A stretch of 8,833 nucleotides of DNA. Source: Anaerolinea sp. (GTDB lineage: Bacteria; Chloroflexota; Anaerolineae; JAAEKA01). The position numbers and the translations under genes were made by a program. Positions 1 to 5,486 of the stretch are shown here, piece by piece. Positions within the stretch are counted from its first letter, which is position 1; every line of letters starts with the position of its first letter. The DNA lies in the NCBI GenBank assembly GCA_014879765.1, contig JACSRL010000498.1:1-8833 (forward strand). The letters run 5' to 3'. The notes under the pieces were generated by a model, which had not been told where the DNA came from, ran no database searches, and saw nothing but the letters and a program-made list of their open reading frames with translations.

Positions 1-21
1 CACTTGCGCTTGACTTCGTAG

Positions 22-66
22 CGTGAATTGGCTTCACGTGTCGCATGGCAAGCGTAGATGCTACGC
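22..66 (+). other. Small hairpins in the lipA leader
   Basis: Two short perfect hairpins precede lipA. CGTGAA (22-27) pairs with TTCACG (33-38), and GCGTAG (52-57) pairs with CTACGC (61-66) across a 3-nt loop, with flanking GGCA (47-50) and TGCC (71-74) able to extend the second. AGCGTAG at 51-57 could instead pair with CTACGCT at 95-101, so two folds compete. No T-run follows, so these are not terminators. I see no clear -10 element; TTGACT at 10-15 resembles a -35 box but has no partner at normal spacing. The function is unknown. Confidence 0.35.
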
Positions 67-116
67 GAAATGCCCAGCACCTACGGCTGAATAGCTACGC
101 TTCTTCGAGGATTGTG

Positions 117-1070
117 ATGGATCCTACTTTGATCGACCTGAAACCCTTCCGCCCTGGCCACGAGCCGGCGGATCAACTGACACGCGGACGGCGGCCGGAC
201 TGGCTGCGGGTACGCATGCCCGACAGCCCCGGCTATCGCGAGATCAAGGGGATGGTGCGCGGGCACAGCCTGCACACCGTCTGCGAGGAGGCCATGTGCC
301 CCAACATCGGCGAGTGCTGGGGCCGCGGCACGGCCACTTTCCTGCTGATGGGCGACACCTGCACCCGCTCCTGCGGCTTCTGCAAGATCAAGACCGGCCG
401 GCCGGGCCTGCTGGACGAGGACGAGCCGCGCCGGGTGGCCGAGACTGTGGCGCTGATGGGGCTGCGCCACGCGGTGCTGACCAGCGTCAACCGCGACGAG
501 CAGCCTGACGGCGGCGCACACATCTTCGCCGAGGTGATTCGCCAGATTCGCCTGCTCCAGCCCGGCTGCTCCATCGAGGTGCTGATCCCCGACTTCCAGG
601 GCAACTGGGAGGCTTTGCAGATGGTGATGGACGCGCGGCCGGAGATTCTCAACCACAACACCGAAACCGTGCCGCGGCTCTACAAGCGCGTGCGGCCCCA
701 GGCCAAATACCCGCGCTCGTTGGAGCTGCTGCGCCAGGCCAAGCAGATGGTCCCCACCGGCGTCACCAAGACCGGCGTCATGGTCGGCCTGGGCGAGACC
801 ATGCAGGAGGTGCTCCAAGTGATGGACGACCTGCGCGCGGTGGATGTGGACATCATGACCGTTGGCCAGTACTTGCAGCCCAGCCGCTTTCACCTGCCCA
901 TCGAGCGCTACTGGACGCCAGAGGAGTTCCGCATCGTGCATCAGGAAGGCATGGCGCGCGGCTTCAGATGGGTCGAGTCCGGCCCGCTGGTGCGCTCCTC
1001 CTATCACGCCGACGGCCAGGCCGATCAACTGGTGCGCAGGACCGCCGATTCTGCGCCGACGGCTGTGTAG
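117..1070 (+). CDS. lipA: Lipoyl synthase (radical SAM)
   Basis: This enzyme inserts two sulfurs into the octanoyl chain carried on lipoyl-domain proteins, giving lipoylated pyruvate and 2-oxoglutarate dehydrogenase E2 subunits and glycine cleavage H protein. It acts in the cytoplasm. The 317-residue product has both cluster-binding motifs: the auxiliary cluster CX4CX5C (C56, C61, C67) and the radical-SAM CX3CX2C (C82, C86, C89, in CTRSCGFC). The C-terminal RSSY motif (293-296) supplies the serine ligand of the auxiliary cluster. Length is normal for the family. The frame is open upstream to an ATG at 45, but I chose the ATG at 117. A GAGG at 107-110 precedes it at good spacing, and residues encoded upstream lie in a hairpin-rich stretch and do not resemble LipA. 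No lipB is present in the window. The thioredoxin gene follows after 79 nt without a clear terminator. Confidence 0.95.
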   Translation: MDPTLIDLKPFRPGHEPADQLTRGRRPDWLRVRMPDSPGYREIKGMVRGHSLHTVCEEAMCPNIGECWGRGTATFLLMGDTCTRSCGFCKIKTGRPGLLDEDEPRRVAETVALMGLRHAVLTSVNRDEQPDGGAHIFAEVIRQIRLLQPGCSIEVLIPDFQGNWEALQMVMDARPEILNHNTETVPRLYKRVRPQAKYPRSLELLRQAKQMVPTGVTKTGVMVGLGETMQEVLQVMDDLRAVDVDIMTVGQYLQPSRFHLPIERYWTPEEFRIVHQEGMARGFRWVESGPLVRSSYHADGQADQLVRRTADSAPTAV

Positions 1071-1149
1071 ACTTGTAACCAAACGTTGCGGCGTTGCATC
1101 ATAGCCTCGCAACCTAAAACGAAAACTACAAGCTACAAGGAGTCCATTC

Positions 1150-1554
1150 ATGGCTAATCTCTTCAAAAACATGTTCAGCAGCACTGCCGAACCTGTCAAG
1201 ACATCCAACGGCAACGGCGGCGCCCCTAAGGTGGAGCCGATTCACGTCACCGACGGCGATTTCGAGGCCTTGATCCTCAAATCCGACAAGCCCGCGGTGG
1301 TGGACCTGTGGGCCGATTGGTGCGGCCCCTGCCACATGATCGCCCCTTCGGTGGAGCAGTTGGCCACGGCCTACGACGGCCGCGCGGTGGTAGCCAAACT
1401 GAACGTGGACGAGAACCCCCTGACCCCCGGCCGCTACAACATCATGGGCATCCCCACCCTGCTCTACTTCCAAAATGGCCAGGTGGTCGATCGCCAGGTA
1501 GGCGTCACCGGCTATGCCAGCCTGGCCAACAAGCTGGAGAAGCTGCTGGGCTGA
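1150..1554 (+). CDS. Thioredoxin with N-terminal extension
   Basis: A thioredoxin-fold thiol-disulfide oxidoreductase of 134 residues that reduces protein disulfides in the cytoplasm. The active site WCGPC is at 57-61, within a typical WADWCGPC strand-helix junction. The cis-proline loop GIPT is at 100-103 (P102) and the C-terminal helix ends in KLEKLLG. The catalytic domain starts near residue 30. The first 30 residues are an extra Asn/Ser/Gly-rich segment absent from classical thioredoxins of about 108 residues. They show no signal peptide or lipobox, so secretion is unlikely. The start is well supported: AAGGAG at 1137-1142 lies 7 nt before the ATG. The gene may be co-transcribed with lipA. 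Its TGA stop runs straight into a tandem repeat, and a terminator lies at 1704-1736. It could be named trxA, but thioredoxin paralogues are common, so I leave the symbol blank. Confidence 0.93.
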   Translation: MANLFKNMFSSTAEPVKTSNGNGGAPKVEPIHVTDGDFEALILKSDKPAVVDLWADWCGPCHMIAPSVEQLATAYDGRAVVAKLNVDENPLTPGRYNIMGIPTLLYFQNGQVVDRQVGVTGYASLANKLEKLLG

Positions 1555-1601
1555 GAGCCAGGGATTGGAAATCCCAGTAGAGCCAGGGATTGAAAATCCC
1601 A
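1554..1601. repeat. Two tandem 25-bp units with palindromic cores
   Basis: Two 23-nt copies (1554-1576 and 1579-1601) begin AGAGCCAGGGATT and end AATCCCA. They differ at one base (G at 1568, A at 1593) and recur with a 25-nt period. Each holds the hairpin GGGATT/AATCCC with a 3-nt loop (1561-1575 and 1586-1600). The second extends with AGCC (1581-1584) pairing to GGCT (1602-1605) around an A-A mismatch. The first copy starts on the last base of the thioredoxin stop codon. Confidence 0.85.
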
Positions 1602-1603
1602 GG

Positions 1604-1673
1604 CTGAACCTGCAAAGCCGCCTCAGCGGCTGGGGAAAGGTCCCCAGCCGCTGAGGCGGCTTTGCAGGTTCAG
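1604..1673. repeat. Perfect 33-bp inverted repeat, 4-nt loop
   Basis: The left arm (1604-1636) and right arm (1641-1673) are perfectly complementary over 33 bases, separated only by AAGG (1637-1640). Each arm also contains its own 6-bp hairpin: AGCCGC-CTCA-GCGGCT at 1616-1631 and AGCCGC-TGAG-GCGGCT at 1646-1661. The element can therefore fold as one long stem or as two small ones. No T-run follows, so it is not a classical intrinsic terminator, although its RNA would protect the thioredoxin transcript's 3' end. It looks like a mobile or dispersed palindromic element. Confidence 0.9.
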
Positions 1674-1694
1674 ACAGTGAATTCAATTCACTGT
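1674..1694. repeat. 21-nt near-perfect palindrome
   Basis: ACAGTGAATT (1674-1683) and AATTCACTGT (1685-1694) are complementary around a single central C. The palindrome abuts the right end of the 33-bp inverted repeat without a gap. It could be an operator-like site or an end or target sequence of the neighbouring element; nothing in the sequence decides between these. Confidence 0.7.
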
Positions 1695-1703
1695 CCACCC
1701 TCC

Positions 1704-1736
1704 ACCGGCGAAACGCCCTGTGTTTCGCCGGTTTTT
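1704..1736 (+). terminator. Rho-independent terminator after the thioredoxin gene
   Basis: An 11-bp stem (ACCGGCGAAAC at 1704-1714, GTTTCGCCGGT at 1722-1732) with a 7-nt loop is followed directly by a run of five T (1732-1736). It should end transcripts from lipA and the thioredoxin gene and isolate fhs. Confidence 0.8.
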
Positions 1737-1762
1737 GATTCCAGAATATGCGCTGCGTCATG

Positions 1763-1789
1763 TTCAGAGGCTGAGAATTCGTGTACAAT
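1763..1789 (+). promoter_or_regulatory. Probable fhs promoter
   Basis: TACAAT at 1784-1789 matches a sigma-70-type -10 box at 5 of 6 positions. The -35 is weak: TTCAGA at 1763-1768 with a 15-bp spacer, or TGTTCA at 1761-1766 with 17 bp. The expected start point is near 1796, between the upstream terminator and fhs, giving a leader of about 100 nt. Confidence 0.5.
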
Positions 1790-1796
1790 GGCCGTA

Positions 1797-1841
1797 ACGC
1801 CGGAATCTTCCTGCGCCCAGCCAGCGCGCTGGTTCCGGCGT
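1797..1841 (+). other. Structured 5' leader of fhs
   Basis: ACGCCGGAA (1797-1805) pairs perfectly with TTCCGGCGT (1833-1841). Inside, CCAGC (1817-1821) pairs with GCTGG (1828-1832), stacked directly on the outer stem's 3' strand. The hairpin would start at the predicted 5' end of the mRNA. It resembles no riboswitch I know, including tetrahydrofolate riboswitches. A stabilising 5' hairpin is the simplest reading. Confidence 0.45.
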
Positions 1842-1895
1842 CCAGCGGGCAGCAATGTGGCTGTCCATGATGGACTCGACGAAGGAGACCGATCA

Positions 1896-3659
1896 ATGCC
1901 TAAGTTCGACTACAAGACCCCCGTTCCCAGCGACATCGACATCGCCCAAGCCGCCAGGCTGCGCCCGATTCTGGAGATCGCAGAGCAGATCGGCCTGAGC
2001 GAAGATGAGCTCGATCTCTACGGCAAATACAAGGCTAAGGTTCACCTGAACGTCCTTGACCGCCTCAAGGATCGGCCGCAGGGCAAGTACATCGATGTCA
2101 CGGCGATCACCCCCACGCCGCTGGGCGAGGGCAAAACCACCACCACCGTCGGCTTGAGCCAGGCCATGGGCGCATATCTGGGCAAGAATGTGATCACCTG
2201 CATCCGCCAGCCCGCGCAAGGTCCCACCTTCAGCATCAAGGGGGGCGCGGCCGGCGGCGGCTACAGCCAGGTGGTGCCCATGGAGGATTTCAACCTGCAC
2301 CTGACCGGCGACATTCACGCCGTGACCGCGGCCAACAACCTGCTGGCGGCCGCGATCGATGCCCGACTGCTGCACGAACGCAACTACGGCGCTCGATTCA
2401 AAGAGGTCACTGGCCTCGACCCCCTCAACATCGACCCCTACACCATCACCTGGAAGCGGGTGGTGGACGTCAACGACCGTTCGCTGCGCAGCATTGTCTG
2501 CGGCCTGGGCGCCAAGGACGACGGCGTGCCGCGCGCGACCGGCTACGACATCGCCGTGGCCAGCGAAGTGATGGCGATTCTGGCCCTGGCCACCAGCCTG
2601 AAAGACATGCGCCAACGGCTGGGCCGCATCGTCATCGGCCAGAGCTACGCCAAGCAGCCGGTGACGGCCGAGCAGCTCGGCGTGGCCGGCGCCATGACCG
2701 TCCTGATGAAGGACGCGCTGATGCCCAACCTGATGCAGACGCTGGAGGGCACGCCGGCGCTGGTGCATGCCGGCCCCTTCGCCAACATCGCCCACGGCAA
2801 CAGCAGCATCGTGGCCGATCAGATCGCACTCAAGCTGGCCGACTATGTGACCACCGAATCGGGCTTCGGCGCCGACATCGGCATGGAGAAATTCTTTGGC
2901 ATCAAGTGCCGCTATTCCGGGCTGATCCCCAACGTGGTGGTGATGGTGGCCACCATCCGCGCGCTAAAGATGCACGGCGGGGGACCCAAGGTGGTGGCCG
3001 GCCGCGACCTGGACAAGGCCTATATCGAGGAGAACCTGCCGCTGCTGGAAAAGGGCTACGCCAACCTGGGCAAACACATCGAGATCGCCCAGCAATACGG
3101 CATTCCGGTGGTGGTGGCCATCAACCAGTTCCCCTATGACACCCAGGCCGAGGTCGAGCTGCTGCAGCGCATGGTGGCTGAGGCCGGCGGCTATGCGGCC
3201 GTGCCCTCCAACCACTGGGCCAAGGGCGGCGAGGGCGCCATTGCCCTGGCCGAGGCCGTGGTCAGCGCCTGCGAAGAGCCCAGCGATTTCCGCTTCCTCT
3301 ATCCGCTGGACATCTCCATCAAGGAAAAGATCGAGACCATCGCCCGGAAGGTCTACGGCGCGGACGGCGTGGACTACACCCCCGAAGCCAGCGCGCAGAT
3401 TGCCTCCTACGAGAAGGCCGGCTTCGGCGGGCTGCCCATCTGCATGGCCAAGACCCACCTGAGCCTGAGCCACGACCCGGCGCTGAAGGGGGTGCCCACC
3501 GGCTTCACCCTGCCGATCCGCGAGGTGCGGGCCAGCGTCGGCGCGGGCTTCATCTATCCGCTGTGCGGCGAGATGCGCACCATGCCCGGCCTGCCCAGCA
3601 AGCCAGTGTTCATGAAGGTGGACATCGACGAGGAGGGCAAGGTGGTGGGGCTGTTCTAA
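1896..3659 (+). CDS. fhs: Formate-tetrahydrofolate ligase
   Basis: The enzyme makes 10-formyltetrahydrofolate from formate, tetrahydrofolate and ATP, feeding purine, formyl-methionine and serine/glycine metabolism, or the Wood-Ljungdahl methyl branch where present. The 587-residue product has the ATP-binding loop TPLGEGKTT (74-82), the glycine-rich IKGGAAGGGYSQV (114-126) and the family's C-terminal GEMRTMPGLP with the final VGLF. From memory, RQPAQGPTF (104-112), NLHLTGDIHA (133-142) and AKTHLSLSHDP near the C-terminus are closer to the synthetase domain of eukaryotic C1-THF synthase than to clostridial Fhs, which has REPSLGP at the first site. The dehydrogenase/cyclohydrolase domain of the eukaryotic protein is absent. 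The frame is open from 1662, but that stretch covers the terminator and promoter. The ATG at 1896 has AAGGAG at 1882-1887 and begins the conserved sequence. Length is slightly above the bacterial norm of about 557. Confidence 0.96.
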   Translation: MPKFDYKTPVPSDIDIAQAARLRPILEIAEQIGLSEDELDLYGKYKAKVHLNVLDRLKDRPQGKYIDVTAITPTPLGEGKTTTTVGLSQAMGAYLGKNVITCIRQPAQGPTFSIKGGAAGGGYSQVVPMEDFNLHLTGDIHAVTAANNLLAAAIDARLLHERNYGARFKEVTGLDPLNIDPYTITWKRVVDVNDRSLRSIVCGLGAKDDGVPRATGYDIAVASEVMAILALATSLKDMRQRLGRIVIGQSYAKQPVTAEQLGVAGAMTVLMKDALMPNLMQTLEGTPALVHAGPFANIAHGNSSIVADQIALKLADYVTTESGFGADIGMEKFFGIKCRYSGLIPNVVVMVATIRALKMHGGGPKVVAGRDLDKAYIEENLPLLEKGYANLGKHIEIAQQYGIPVVVAINQFPYDTQAEVELLQRMVAEAGGYAAVPSNHWAKGGEGAIALAEAVVSACEEPSDFRFLYPLDISIKEKIETIARKVYGADGVDYTPEASAQIASYEKAGFGGLPICMAKTHLSLSHDPALKGVPTGFTLPIREVRASVGAGFIYPLCGEMRTMPGLPSKPVFMKVDIDEEGKVVGLF

Positions 3660-3695
3660 TTGACAATTGACAATTGACAATTGACAATTGACAAT
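3660..3695. repeat. Five tandem TTGACAA heptamers
   Basis: The heptamer TTGACAA is repeated five times without error at 3660-3694, beginning on the base after the fhs stop codon. Each unit contains the consensus -35 hexamer TTGACA, but no -10 box follows at the right spacing, so promoter activity is doubtful. It belongs with the other 7-bp tandem repeats seen at hypF. Confidence 0.9.
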
Positions 3696-3735
3696 GACCG
3701 GAGGGCGCGTGCGCTGGATCGGTTGATGGGAGCAT

Positions 3736-3776
3736 AACAGAGGCTGTCCTCTTGACGAGGCGGCCTCTGTTTGTTT
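3736..3776 (+). terminator. Terminator after fhs
   Basis: A 9-bp stem (AACAGAGGC at 3736-3744, GCCTCTGTT at 3763-3771) encloses a second small hairpin (CCTC 3748-3751, GAGG 3757-3760). It is followed by TTTGTTT, consistent with intrinsic termination of fhs. Confidence 0.65.
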
Positions 3777-3790
3777 GCACCTGCTCAGGC

Positions 3791-3820
3791 TTGGTGCTCA
3801 CTGGCGTCCTGTGGTAAAAT
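3791..3820 (+). promoter_or_regulatory. Promoter of the DUF1269 gene
   Basis: TAAAAT (3815-3820) matches the -10 consensus at 5 of 6 positions and is preceded by TGG (3812-3814), an extended -10. A weak -35, TTGGTG (3791-3796), lies 18 bp upstream. Predicted start is near 3827, giving a leader of about 65 nt. Confidence 0.55.
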
Positions 3821-3892
3821 CCCTGCGTCGCTGCCAACGACGCGGCAACTGATCCTAAACCCAACCCGATTCGATAGTGAGGAACAAAAACC

Positions 3893-4747
3893 ATGTCTGA
3901 CGCACCTGTTCAACTGCTGATCGCTGCCTTCACCACGCCCACCGCGGCCGAGGAAGTGCTGGAACAACTGAAAACAGCCAAGAAGGAAAAGCTGATCGGC
4001 ATCCACGCCGCCCGCGTGCTGGTCAAGGACGAAAAGGGCAAGCTCAGCACCAAAGATGTCGGCCTGACCACCGGCAAGGGCGCGGTGGCTGGCGGCATCA
4101 TCGGCGCGGTGGTGGGCATCGCCACCGGCGGCGTCGGGCTGGCGCTGGGCGCAGCCGGCGCGCTGGTCGGCGGCCTGGTAGGCAAGTCCAAGAAGGAAGG
4201 CCGCTTCGACTCCTACCGCGTCGAGCAGATCGCGGACTCGCTGACCCCCAACAGCTCCGCCATCATCGCGGTGATCGAGCACAAGTGGGTGGCCGAGCTG
4301 GAGGCCGAGCTGGAAGAGGCCGGCGCCGACGTGATGACAGCCGCCATCGCCGCGGACATCGCCGCCCAGTTGGCTGAGGGACGCGACGTCGCCTTTTCCG
4401 CCACCGCCACGGCTGACAGCCTGACCACCGGCCGCATCGCCGCCGGCGCCGACGAGCTGCAGATCAGCTCCACCACCTTCACCGACGAAGCGGTCGAGCA
4501 CGTGGAAGCAGTGGCCAACGCGGCCGGTGTGGCTGCCATGCGCACCGTCGAGACCGCCGATGGCGTGGCCGGCGAGCTGCTGGCCGCAACCGACGAGGGC
4601 GCGGTCTACGTGGCCGGCGTGGTCGACGACGCGGGGGCCGACGTGGTGGCAGTGATCGCCGAAGCCGAAGAAGCCGCGCCGGCGCTGGAAGCGGGCGAGG
4701 CTGAGACGCAAGAGGCCGCCGAGGCTGAAGAGAGCAAGGAGGCCTAG
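3893..4747 (+). CDS. DUF1269-type glycine-zipper membrane protein
   Basis: A 284-residue protein of unknown function. Residues 1-168 have the layout of the DUF1269 family: an N-terminal alpha/beta segment (QLLIAAFTTPTAAEEVLEQL), a Lys-rich stretch, then a long Gly/Ala segment at about 61-98 flanked by GKG and KSKK. That segment can form one or two membrane helices with GxxxG packing. A short domain with SSAIIAVIEHKW follows. DUF1269 proteins are usually about 160-180 residues; this one carries an extra C-terminal tail of about 115 residues that is rich in Ala, Val, Glu and Asp and ends in an acidic Ala/Glu segment (258-284). There is no signal peptide. GTGAGGA at 3877-3883 serves as ribosome binding site about 9 nt before the ATG. 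The gene stands alone between its own promoter and hairpins, so context gives no function. The family is often linked to stress responses, but nothing here shows it. The family call rests on pattern memory. Confidence 0.75.
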   Translation: MSDAPVQLLIAAFTTPTAAEEVLEQLKTAKKEKLIGIHAARVLVKDEKGKLSTKDVGLTTGKGAVAGGIIGAVVGIATGGVGLALGAAGALVGGLVGKSKKEGRFDSYRVEQIADSLTPNSSAIIAVIEHKWVAELEAELEEAGADVMTAAIAADIAAQLAEGRDVAFSATATADSLTTGRIAAGADELQISSTTFTDEAVEHVEAVANAAGVAAMRTVETADGVAGELLAATDEGAVYVAGVVDDAGADVVAVIAEAEEAAPALEAGEAETQEAAEAEESKEA

Positions 4748-4768
4748 AGCCCCCTCTCCTCCACCGGC

Positions 4769-4786
4769 CGGCGCGCCAACGCGCCG
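4769..4786 (+). other. GC-rich stem-loop after the DUF1269 gene
   Basis: CGGCGCG (4769-4775) pairs with CGCGCCG (4780-4786) across a CCAA loop. There is no T-run after it. It may stabilise the 3' end or act with the longer stem-loop just downstream. Confidence 0.5.
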
Positions 4787-4801
4787 CAAAGACAGATCCT
4801 T

Positions 4802-4837
4802 AACAACGCCGCGCCGGATAACCGGCGCGGCGTTGTT
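4802..4837. terminator. Perfect 16-bp stem-loop, probable terminator
   Basis: AACAACGCCGCGCCGG (4802-4817) pairs perfectly with its complement at 4822-4837 around ATAA. The 3' side ends in GTTGTT rather than a clean T-run. It is the best candidate to end the DUF1269 transcript and would work similarly in either direction. Confidence 0.55.
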
Positions 4838-4943
4838 CGCGAGTCGGAATCAGAGTCGAGTCCTTGGCCGGGCCGCGCTCGGCTTTCCAATCGTCGATGT
4901 GCGATGTGGACACGGGTAGTTCCTTTCCTCGGTCATTCGTAGC

Positions 4944-5043
4944 TCCGGCTGTCAGCCGGACAGAGCGGCTAGTCCAAAGATATGATCCCCAGGGCGTCCC
5001 GCCCAGCTTTGCGGCAGACTCACCGCTGAACCGGCGGGACGCC
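4944..5043. repeat. Two further inverted repeats upstream of hypA
   Basis: TCCGGCTG (4944-4951) and CAGCCGGA (4953-4960) form a palindrome around a single T. GGCGTCCCGCC (4993-5003) is perfectly complementary to GGCGGGACGCC (5033-5043), with GCGG/CCGC (5011-5014, 5023-5026) as a possible inner stem. The rest of 4838-5100 shows no credible gene, only short uncharacteristic reading frames. Confidence 0.6.
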
Positions 5044-5100
5044 TGACGATCGGCCATGGCAGCGCGCATTGTAGCGCACAGGCGATCAACCGGGAACTTT

Positions 5101-5129
5101 TTGACACCGGTTTGTGGCTATGGTACAAC
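5101..5129 (+). promoter_or_regulatory. Promoter of hypABF, consensus -35
   Basis: A perfect -35 box TTGACA (5101-5106), a 17-bp spacer and TACAAC (5124-5129, 4 of 6) preceded by TGG (extended -10) form the strongest promoter in the window. The start point is expected near 5136, only about 3 nt before the hypA ATG. Confidence 0.75.
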
Positions 5130-5138
5130 GCTCCCGCT

Positions 5139-5486
5139 ATGCACGAACTGCCCGTCACCCAAGCCATTCTCGACACGGCGCTCCACGCGGCGCAACAGGC
5201 CGGCGGCCAGCGCATTCTGGCCATTGATCTGGTGATCGGCGAGCTGAGCGGCATCGTGGACGACTCGGTGCAGTTCTACTTCGACATTTTGAGCCAGGGC
5301 ACGCCAGCCGCGGGCGCCGCGCTGCACTTCCAGCGCCAGCCGGCCCAGGCTGTGTGCGCCCAATGCGGCCACAGCTACCAGGCTGCGCCGCCGCTGGCGC
5401 CTTTTTGCCCCGCCTGCGGCAGCCAGCGCGTGCAGGTCAGCGGCGGCCGTGAGTTTTTCCTTGAGAGTATCGAGATCAATGACTAA
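5139..5486 (+). CDS. hypA: Hydrogenase nickel-incorporation protein HypA
   Basis: This zinc-containing nickel metallochaperone hands Ni2+, with HypB, to the large subunit of [NiFe] hydrogenase in the cytoplasm. The 115-residue product starts MHEL, placing the essential nickel ligand His2 directly after the initiator, so the N-terminus is certain to be at or next to this ATG. The structural zinc site is two CxxC pairs: C73/C76 (CAQC) and C90/C93 (CPAC). Length is normal. An in-frame TTG at 5112 is rejected because it would bury His2. There is no Shine-Dalgarno sequence, and the promoter places the transcript start about 3 nt upstream, so initiation is probably leaderless. The last 8 nt overlap hypB. 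Confidence 0.95.
   Translation: MHELPVTQAILDTALHAAQQAGGQRILAIDLVIGELSGIVDDSVQFYFDILSQGTPAAGAALHFQRQPAQAVCAQCGHSYQAAPPLAPFCPACGSQRVQVSGGREFFLESIEIND

Noticed and set aside
45..116. Upstream extension of lipA to the ATG at 45
   Set aside because: It runs through hairpins, has no ribosome site, and does not look like LipA; the ATG at 117 has a GAGG at good spacing.
1085..1113. Hairpin GTTGCG/CGCAAC between lipA and the thioredoxin gene
   Set aside because: Six pairs, a 17-nt loop and no T-run; too weak to call a terminator.
81..1214. Long open frame on the - strand opposite lipA, and similar ones opposite fhs, DUF1269, hypB and hypF
   Set aside because: High GC leaves antisense frames open. 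Their translations are Ala/Gly/His/Arg-rich with no family motif, and each lies over a gene with clear conserved motifs.
1662..1895. Upstream extension of fhs by 78 codons
   Set aside because: It would translate the inverted repeat, a terminator and the promoter. The ATG at 1896 has a strong AAGGAG and starts the conserved protein.
4800..5069. 89-residue - strand frame, and a 60-residue + strand frame at 4864-5046
   Set aside because: No recognisable motif, no convincing ribosome site, and both cover inverted repeats; the region is better read as non-coding.
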